Below are positions 6,899-11,061 of a stretch of 11,061 bases of DNA, one piece after another. The DNA comes from Lachnospiraceae bacterium (GTDB lineage Bacteria; Bacillota_A; Clostridia; Lachnospirales; Lachnospiraceae): positions 1 to 11,061 of the forward strand of contig JAILDD010000200.1 of NCBI GenBank assembly GCA_024689605.1. The letters run 5' to 3'. The position numbers were made by a program, and so were the translations under genes. The notes below the pieces were generated by a model. It worked only from the letters and a program-made list of their open reading frames with translations. It made no database searches and was not told the DNA's origin. Position 1 is the stretch's first letter; the number at the start of each line of letters is the position of its first letter.

Positions 6899-7402
6899 AT
6901 GAAAAATACAGCGTTGGTTGTGATAGACCTTCAGAATGACATTACGAAGAATTATAAAAAGATTATAGGACAGGTTAATGAAGCAATCGATTGGGCAGTG
7001 GCAAATGAAATGCATATCATTTATATCAAGCACTACAATCTGTCCGAGAAGACAAGAACATTTAAGCCGGAAACAAAAGGTGCTGAACTGGTTCCTGAAC
7101 TTAAGGTCGTGACAGATAATATTTTTGAAAAGTCAAAAGCCAGTGCACTTACGAGTGAAGCGTTTGCCGGCTTTATTGAGAAAAACAGGATAGAAGAATT
7201 CTATATTACTGGTGCTGATGCAACGGCTTGCGTCAAGTCAACAAGCTATAATCTGGCAAAGGCAGGCTACAAAGTGCACGTGATATCTGATTGTGTAACG
7301 AGTTATGACTTGAAAAAGCTGGATGAAATGTTTACGTATTATGAGACTAAGGGCTGCGATGTATTGATGCTTGAAGAGTGCATAAGAGAAATGGAGGCAT
7401 GA
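6899..7402 (+). CDS. Cysteine hydrolase, isochorismatase-like family
   Basis: The 167-residue product has the isochorismatase-like fold signature: VVIDLQND (7-14, catalytic D10), the FEKSKASAL segment (K78 as probable catalytic lysine) and ITGADATACVKSTSYNLAKAGY (nucleophile C111). The family hydrolyses amides such as nicotinamide or N-carbamoyl compounds, or the isochorismate ether bond. The substrate here is unknown. AAAGGAGAG precedes ATG 6899, which starts one base after the WYL stop codon; a frame open further upstream overlaps the WYL gene and is not needed. It is co-transcribed with the WYL regulator and the following small-enzyme genes. Confidence 0.9.
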   Translation: MKNTALVVIDLQNDITKNYKKIIGQVNEAIDWAVANEMHIIYIKHYNLSEKTRTFKPETKGAELVPELKVVTDNIFEKSKASALTSEAFAGFIEKNRIEEFYITGADATACVKSTSYNLAKAGYKVHVISDCVTSYDLKKLDEMFTYYETKGCDVLMLEECIREMEA

Positions 7403-7406
7403 TTTT

Positions 7407-7823
7407 ATGAGATTAGACGGTTTTGGATTATTGGTTGAGGATATGGCGAAGATGATTCGCTTTTACAGGGATGTGCTTGGATTTGAAATCAGGGAAGCAG
7501 AGGATACATCCAATGTATATCTTGTGAAGGACGGAACGCTGTTTCTTCTGTATGGGCGTAAGGACTTTGAAAAAATGACAAATCGCAGGTATGGGTATAT
7601 CAAGGGGCTGAATGGTCATTTTGAAATCGCTCTGTATGTTGATACCTTTGATGAGGTAGATGCTGCTTACAAGAATGCGGTAGAAAACGGTGCAACACCG
7701 GTATTAGAGCCTGAATTAGAACCATGGGGCCAACGAACCTGTTATATTGCTGACCCGGAGGGTAATCTGATTGAGATCGGTTCCTGGAATAAAGCTTTTG
7801 AAGAGAAGGATGCGGGGAGGTAA
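7407..7823 (+). CDS. VOC family (glyoxalase/bleomycin resistance-like) protein
   Basis: The 138-residue product is a single VOC module pair. It begins DGFGLLVEDMAKMIRFYRDV, followed by LGFEI. The second beta-alpha-beta unit is around 70-128, with HFEIALYV (71-78), ENGATPVLEPE and the ending DPEGNLIEIGSW (116-127). H71 and E123 are placed as possible metal ligands. Members include glyoxalase I, fosfomycin and bleomycin resistance proteins and dioxygenases; the substrate is not determinable. GGAGGCATGATTTT before ATG 7407 gives a strong ribosome binding site inside the end of the cysteine hydrolase gene, with a 4-nt intergenic gap. Confidence 0.9.
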   Translation: MRLDGFGLLVEDMAKMIRFYRDVLGFEIREAEDTSNVYLVKDGTLFLLYGRKDFEKMTNRRYGYIKGLNGHFEIALYVDTFDEVDAAYKNAVENGATPVLEPELEPWGQRTCYIADPEGNLIEIGSWNKAFEEKDAGR

Positions 7824-7829
7824 ATGTAG

Positions 7830-8522
7830 GTGGCATTTGATTTTAAGAAGGAATACAAAGAGTTCTATATGCCGAAGAATAAGCCAGGCATTGTGACTGT
7901 ACCGAGCATGAATTATATTGCTGTCCGCGGAACCGGAGATCCGAATCAGGAGGACGGTGAATATAAGCAGGCTATCGGATTGCTGTATGGGATTGCTTTC
8001 ACAATCAAGATGAGCAAGAAGGGTGAGCATCAGATTGAAGGCTATTTCGATTTTGTTGTTCCGCCTTTGGAGGGATTCTGGTGGCAGGAAAATCGGGATT
8101 CAGGAGAGGGTGTATCGCATAATTGTCGTGCCGGCAGACAAGGGGATGTGGCAGGAATTGACTATGCACATAAGGAAGATTTTCATTGGATCTCTGTAAT
8201 CCGTCTTCCGGATTTTGTGACAGAAGATGATTTCAGGTGGGCTATGAATGAGGCAACGAAAAAGAAAAAAATGGATTTTTCCAAGGTGGAGTTCCTGACG
8301 ATTAATGAGGGGATGTGTGTTCAGTGTATGCATATCGGTTCTTACGATGATGAACCTGCAACGGTAGCTATGATGCATGAGTTTATGGAACAGCAAGGTT
8401 ATGAGCTTGATATATCAGATAAACGACTGCATCATGAAATATATCTGAGTGATGCCAGAAAAGTTGAACCGGAAAAGCTGAATACTGTGATCAGGCATCC
8501 AATAAAAGCAAAGGGGGAATGA
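7830..8522 (+). CDS. GyrI-like small-molecule binding domain protein
   Basis: This 230-residue protein starts at GTG 7830; no ATG is available in frame near it, and GGGGAGG at 7814-7820 is well placed. MAFDFKKEYKEFYMPKNKPG, VPSMNYIAVRGTGDPN, YFDFVVPPLEGFWW, DFHWISVIRLPDFV and MHIGSYDDEP match GyrI-like/effector-binding proteins of the stand-alone Firmicute type. The domain binds hydrophobic cations and other drugs, as in SbmC/GyrI and the effector domains of MerR/AraC regulators. Some stand-alone members hydrolyse electrophiles. Residues about 87-107 (around GEGVSHNCRAGRQG) look like an insertion compared with relatives I remember. It lies six bases after the VOC stop and four before the next start. 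Confidence 0.88.
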   Translation: MAFDFKKEYKEFYMPKNKPGIVTVPSMNYIAVRGTGDPNQEDGEYKQAIGLLYGIAFTIKMSKKGEHQIEGYFDFVVPPLEGFWWQENRDSGEGVSHNCRAGRQGDVAGIDYAHKEDFHWISVIRLPDFVTEDDFRWAMNEATKKKKMDFSKVEFLTINEGMCVQCMHIGSYDDEPATVAMMHEFMEQQGYELDISDKRLHHEIYLSDARKVEPEKLNTVIRHPIKAKGE

Positions 8523-8526
8523 ATAC

Positions 8527-9273
8527 ATGGAGTATATTAGAGTAACAAAAGAAAATCTGGAAAAAGAACACATCTGCTGTGCAATTTCCAACAACAAGGA
8601 TGTGCAGGTATCTTCAAAGAAGGCCTGGCTGGCTAACAGGTTTGATGAAGGTCTTGTTTTTCTTAAGAGCGTAGAACGCGGCAAGTGCTTTATCGAATAC
8701 ATTCCGGCGGAAAATGCATGGATTCCGATAGAGGCTGACGGGTATATGTATATTGACTGCCTGTGGGTGTCCGGTTCTTTCAAAGGACACGGGTATTCTA
8801 CGGATCTTCTTGCCGACTGCATCGAGGATAGCAAAGATAAAAATAAGAAGGGGCTTTGCATTTTAAGTGCAGCAAAGAAAAAGCCGTTCCTGGCTGATCC
8901 GAAGTTTTTAAAGTATAAAGGTTTTGCCATAGCGGATGAAGCAGATAACGGTATTCAGCTCTGGTATTTGCCATTTGATAAGAAGGCGGACGCTCCACGA
9001 TTCAAAGATTGTGCCAGGCATCCGCATATAGAAGAAAAGGGCTATGTTTTGTATTACACGAGCCAATGCCCGTTCAATGCAAAGTATGTTCCAGTATTGG
9101 AGCAGACAGCGAAAGATAACGGTATTCTGTTCAGAGCGATTCATATAAAGAGCAAGGACGAGGCCCGGAATGCACCGACTCCGGTTACGAATTATGCTCT
9201 TTTTCATGATGGGAAGTATGTGACAAATGAGCAGATGAATGATAAGAAGTTCCTGAAACTGGTCAATGGATAG
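8527..9273 (+). CDS. GNAT acetyltransferase with C-terminal YoaP domain
   Basis: The product has 248 residues. The first half is a GNAT fold: YMYIDCLWVSGSFKGHGYST (73-92) includes the acetyl-CoA binding loop, with SAAKKKPFLADPKFLKYKGF (114-133) after it. The second half (about 170-248: GYVLYYTSQCPFNAKYVPVL and the segment after it, then THALF-like NYALFHDGKYVTNEQMNDKKF) matches the YoaP-type C-terminal domain with a thioredoxin-like start; a single Cys (C181) stands where thioredoxins have a CXXC. The fusion is known from YoaP-like proteins of unclear function. GGGGGAATGAATAC precedes ATG 8527. It is the fifth gene of the WYL cassette. Confidence 0.85.
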   Translation: MEYIRVTKENLEKEHICCAISNNKDVQVSSKKAWLANRFDEGLVFLKSVERGKCFIEYIPAENAWIPIEADGYMYIDCLWVSGSFKGHGYSTDLLADCIEDSKDKNKKGLCILSAAKKKPFLADPKFLKYKGFAIADEADNGIQLWYLPFDKKADAPRFKDCARHPHIEEKGYVLYYTSQCPFNAKYVPVLEQTAKDNGILFRAIHIKSKDEARNAPTPVTNYALFHDGKYVTNEQMNDKKFLKLVNG

Positions 9274-9285
9274 AGGAGAAAAGGT

Positions 9286-9597
9286 ATGGCATCAACGAAA
9301 GAGTATCTGGATTTTGTATTAGAACAGCTGTCGGGGCTTGATGATATCAGCTTCCGTCCTATGATGGGCGAGTATGTCCTTTATTATCGCGGCAAGGTGT
9401 TCGGCGGTATCTATGATGACCGGTTTTTAGTTAAGCCTGTTCCTGCAGCGGTAAAGCTTATGCCGGACGCATCAATGGAGCTTCCCTATGAAGGGGCAAA
9501 GGAGATGATCTTGGTAGATAACGTTGATAACCGGGAGTTTCTCTGCGAAGTGGTAGGGAGTATGTGGGATGAGCTGCCGGCAAGGAAAAAGAAGTGA
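9286..9597 (+). CDS. TfoX N-terminal domain protein
   Basis: This 103-residue protein matches a stand-alone TfoX/Sxy N-terminal domain: TKEYLDFVLEQLSGL (4-18), ISFRPMMGEYVLYYRGKVFG (21-40), Y.DRFLVKP (43-51) and a Lys-rich end. In gamma-proteobacteria TfoX regulates competence; stand-alone versions in Firmicutes are small proteins of unknown role, and no competence function should be assumed. AGAGGAGAAAAGGT precedes ATG 9286, 12 nt after the YoaP stop. A strong terminator begins 40 nt downstream, so this is the last gene of the WYL cassette. Confidence 0.9.
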   Translation: MASTKEYLDFVLEQLSGLDDISFRPMMGEYVLYYRGKVFGGIYDDRFLVKPVPAAVKLMPDASMELPYEGAKEMILVDNVDNREFLCEVVGSMWDELPARKKK

Positions 9598-9627
9598 AAA
9601 AGCGTGATTCTTTTTCAGCAAGTAGAA

Positions 9628-9656
9628 TTGTACTGGCTGCTTGTGCGTGATATAAT
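9628..9656 (+). promoter_or_regulatory. Extended -10 promoter buried in the terminator hairpin
   Basis: TTGTAC (9628-9633), 17 bases, then TATAAT (9651-9656), with TG at 9648-9649 giving a TGnTATAAT extended -10. It lies across the left arm and loop of the terminator. If active it would start near 9663 and give a leader of roughly 160 nt for the Rpn gene. It may instead be fortuitous. Confidence 0.35.
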
Positions 9657-9675
9657 CCACGCATAAGCAGTTTTT
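9637..9675 (+). terminator. Strong intrinsic terminator after the WYL cassette
   Basis: CTGCTTGTGCGTG (9637-9649) pairs with CACGCATAAGCAG (9658-9670) through 13 pairs including one G-T, with an 8-base loop and a run of five T (9671-9675). It ends the six-gene unit that starts at 5971. The loop contains TATAAT, see the promoter entry at 9628-9656. Confidence 0.85.
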
Positions 9676-9711
9676 CTATATTATAAATTTCTAACGAGCG
9701 TCGGCTCATTC

Positions 9712-9739
9712 TTGTAATTCTGAAATTCCTGCTTATGAT
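9712..9739 (+). promoter_or_regulatory. Candidate promoter for the Rpn gene
   Basis: TTGTAA (9712-9717), a 16-base spacer and TATGAT (9734-9739) match the -35 and -10 boxes at 4/6 and 5/6. A start near 9746 would give a leader of about 75 nt to ATG 9821. This is an alternative to the promoter inside the upstream terminator. Confidence 0.4.
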
Positions 9740-9820
9740 TCCAAGAAAACCGGCAGGGATATAAGGTGTTTAGTTTGCTATCTTTTTCTCTGCCAGCAAT
9801 TGTGCAAAGGAGAGAAAAAT

Positions 9821-10666
9821 ATGGGAAAAACAAAGACTGCAAAGAGTTATGAGGAACTTAAGTTCAGTGACGACTTCATGTTCGGAAAGATAATGGAGGA
9901 CAAGGAACTCTGCCGGGAGGTACTGGAGTGCCTGCTTCAGCAGCCGGTAGGTGAACTGACCGAGGTGCAGACACAGCGCGAGTTCCGTTATACATCTGAC
10001 GGAAAGCCTATCCGTCTGGATGTATATAATGAGGACAGCGACGGCAGTATATATGATGCTGAGATGGAAAATCTGAATCATAAATCGGTCGAAAGTCATC
10101 AGCTTCCCAGACGGAGCAGGTTTTATCAGGGGGCAATTGATATCGATTTCATGGATAAGAAGTTTTCTTATAAGCTTCTTCCGGAGAGCAGGGTGATCTT
10201 CATTTGTACATTTGATCCGTTTAAGATGGGACATAGCAGATATACGTTCCGGGAGCGATGTGATGAAAATCCGGAAATATGTCTTAATGACGGAACTGAG
10301 AAAGTGTTCTATAATTGTAAGTACGAAGGTGAAGATATTCCGGATGGTATCAGACATTTGTACGAATTTATTGGTACCGGTAATGCGAGTGACGAACTGA
10401 CAGAGAAACTGGATTCTGCCGTAGCAAAAGCACATAGGAACGAAATCTGGAGGACGCAGTACATGAAAGAATGGGTAGTGATACAGGATGCGAGGGATGA
10501 AGGCCGTGAGGAAGGTCGTGAGGAAGGCCGTGAGGAAGAACGGTATGAAGTAATCTCACGTATGCTGAGTTCCGGCAAAACTGCTGAGGAAATATCAGAT
10601 TTCTTCGATTATCCCATAGAGCAGGTGAAAGCGGTGGAAAAGGAACTGCTGGTTTCTGTTGATTAA
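9821..10666 (+). CDS. rpn: Rpn family recombination-promoting nuclease (PD-(D/E)XK)
   Basis: This 281-residue protein matches the Rpn/putative transposase family (PDDEXK_2). The N-terminal motif LKFSDDFMFGKIMEDKELCR (13-32) is followed by the nuclease core IRLDVYNEDSDG (64-75) with D67, and AEMEN (80-84) with E81 and E83, where the family usually has ExQ. HKSVESHQLPRRSRFYQG and the ESRVIFICTFDPF strand complete the domain. A charged hinge (DEGREEGREEGREEE) leads to a small C-terminal helical part (MLSSGKTAEEISDFF). Rpn proteins in E. coli cut DNA, promote RecA-independent recombination and act in phage defence. AGGAG at 9808-9812 fixes ATG 9821; an upstream in-frame TTG at 9800 is unneeded. 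It has its own terminator and is a single-gene unit. Confidence 0.92.
   Translation: MGKTKTAKSYEELKFSDDFMFGKIMEDKELCREVLECLLQQPVGELTEVQTQREFRYTSDGKPIRLDVYNEDSDGSIYDAEMENLNHKSVESHQLPRRSRFYQGAIDIDFMDKKFSYKLLPESRVIFICTFDPFKMGHSRYTFRERCDENPEICLNDGTEKVFYNCKYEGEDIPDGIRHLYEFIGTGNASDELTEKLDSAVAKAHRNEIWRTQYMKEWVVIQDARDEGREEGREEGREEERYEVISRMLSSGKTAEEISDFFDYPIEQVKAVEKELLVSVD
10463..10666 (+). CDS. Candidate intragenic short Rpn product (RpnS-like, 67 aa)
   Basis: Inside the Rpn gene, GGAGG (10449-10453) stands nine bases before the in-frame ATG at 10463-10465 (residue M215). Translation from it would give a 67-residue protein starting MKEWVVIQDARDEG and ending with the C-terminal helical part (SSGKTAEEISDFF). 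For E. coli Rpn proteins an internally started short form has been reported to block the toxic full-length nuclease. The position at the start of the hinge and the near-consensus ribosome binding site fit that pattern. Because the GGAGG also encodes Trp-Arg it may be coincidental; expression is not shown. Confidence 0.45.
   Translation: MKEWVVIQDARDEGREEGREEGREEERYEVISRMLSSGKTAEEISDFFDYPIEQVKAVEKELLVSVD
10499..10534 (+). repeat. Three in-frame 12-bp tandem repeats in the Rpn gene
   Basis: GAAGGCCGTGAG occurs at 10499-10510 and 10523-10534, with GAAGGTCGTGAG at 10511-10522. They encode EGRE three times in the hinge between nuclease domain and C-terminal part. A partial fourth copy (GAAGAACGG) follows. 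Changes in copy number would keep the frame and alter hinge length. Confidence 0.85.
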
Positions 10667-10785
10667 GCCGTATATAGACTGGCTTGCATATGATACTGTA
10701 GAAATATATACCTCGGCGATGGCTTCGGGCTGGAGAAGAAAGCTGCAGACGTTCCTAAGCACTGATACATATTATTTAGAGGCAT
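10667..10785. other. Spacer between Rpn gene and terminator
   Basis: No start codon with a ribosome binding site and no recognisable protein fragment is seen in any frame here. The short open frames do not resemble a family I know. It may be the 3' untranslated part of the Rpn transcript. Confidence 0.5.
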
Positions 10786-10838
10786 AAAAAGGGGCTGTCG
10801 CTTTAGTTGAGTAATTCAACAGAGTGCAGCCCCTTTTT
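10786..10838. terminator. Long bidirectional terminator hairpin near IS end
   Basis: AAAAAGGGGCTG (10786-10797) pairs perfectly with CAGCCCCTTTTT (10827-10838). An inner stem GTTGA/TCAAC (10806-10810 and 10816-10820) caps the loop. A run on one side and T run on the other allow termination of both the Rpn transcript and the minus-strand transposase. GGGGCTGTCGC at the left arm resembles the terminal repeat style of IS1182-type elements, so this hairpin may mark the IS end; a matching far end would be needed. Confidence 0.8.
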
Positions 10839-10958
10839 CTATATTCTTTTTATAAGTTTTTTTATTATTTTTAACTTCTGACTTATTTTTGGGTAAACCT
10901 TAACAGACCAATCTTATCGTTGGCATCTTTTTTCAGATTGAATTTTGATTTTCTAAAA

Positions 10959-11061
10959 TTATGACGCTTTCTTTAGTTCAAACAGGTGCGTTCCCGTTCG
11001 CCCTGTCATAATCTTATGATGAAGTTTATTTATATCAAAGCCGATTGCAAGCAGGGTACTT
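10959..11061 (-). CDS. IS1182-type transposase, C-terminal tail (partial, cut by window edge)
   Basis: Reading the minus strand from 11060 down, 33 codons run open to a TAA at 10959-10961. The residues include AIGFDINKLHHKIMTGRTGT and then HLFELKKAS at the end. N-KLH-KI..GR.GTHL..LKKA is the usual C-terminus of IS1182-type (DDE) transposases as I recall it. The gene's start and catalytic residues lie beyond the window, so whether it is intact is unknown. Between its stop and the hairpin at 10786-10838 is about 120 nt of A+T-rich non-coding sequence, which I read as the IS 3' flank. Confidence 0.7.
   Translation of the reverse strand, partial: STLLAIGFDINKLHHKIMTGRTGTHLFELKKAS

Noticed and set aside
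8415..8930. 171-codon open frame on the minus strand
   Set aside because: It spans the ends of two convincing plus-strand genes (GyrI-like and GNAT-YoaP) and has no ribosome binding site or known motif.
9286..9597. TfoX-like protein as evidence for a competence system
   Set aside because: Stand-alone TfoX-N proteins are common in Firmicutes without competence links, and no competence gene is in the window.
9770..10435. 221-codon open frame on the minus strand
   Set aside because: It is antisense to the Rpn gene, which has clear family motifs and a strong ribosome binding site. The antisense product has no recognisable domain.
10499..10534. CRISPR-like or regulatory repeat
   Set aside because: The units are 12 bp, contiguous and in frame inside a coding region, so they are a coding tandem repeat.

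Overview
The window looks like chromosome of a clostridial Firmicute, most likely Lachnospiraceae. The evidence is moderate G+C, strong AGGAGG-type ribosome binding sites, compact operons with 4 to 14 nt overlaps or gaps, and family content typical of that group: DUF5680, SAP/DUF6434, a WYL-regulated small-enzyme cassette, an Rpn nuclease and an IS1182-type transposase. No RNA gene or CRISPR array was seen. All assignments rest on recalled family motifs and were not checked by any search.

Left accessory stretch (1-1651). A 5'-truncated DUF5680 gene is followed by debris. Two short stretches resemble the C-terminal tail of the 23S rRNA uracil methyltransferase RlmD/RumA (the HVE[ST]V region), near 282-374 and 1408-1610. 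They flank one markedly A+T-rich gene of unknown function (418-1371). This looks like the footprint of past insertion and decay.

Middle housekeeping stretch (1714-3978). It holds a SAP/DUF6434 protein, the nuclease SfsA and a radical SAM protein of the spore photolyase-like (SPL) group.

Small membrane/regulator operon (4137-5867). A divergent PAP2-like membrane protein, an XRE regulator fused to a membrane domain and a GNAT acetyltransferase overlap one another. The unit ends at a perfect 11-bp palindrome (5912-5937).

WYL cassette (5971-9597). A WYL-domain regulator is followed by five tightly packed genes: cysteine hydrolase, VOC/glyoxalase-like protein, GyrI-like ligand-binding protein, GNAT/YoaP fusion and TfoX-N protein. 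The palindrome directly after an extended -10 box suggests one element serving as upstream terminator and as operator. The set looks like a small-molecule or stress-responsive detoxification unit, which is inference. A strong terminator follows at 9637-9675.

Right end (9628-11061). A monocistronic Rpn-family PD-(D/E)XK nuclease carries three in-frame 12-bp repeats. It also has an excellent internal ribosome binding site and in-frame ATG that would produce a 67-residue C-terminal product, matching the intragenic-antitoxin arrangement described for E. coli Rpn proteins. A long terminator hairpin and the C-terminal tail of an IS1182-type transposase on the minus strand, cut by the window edge, close the window.
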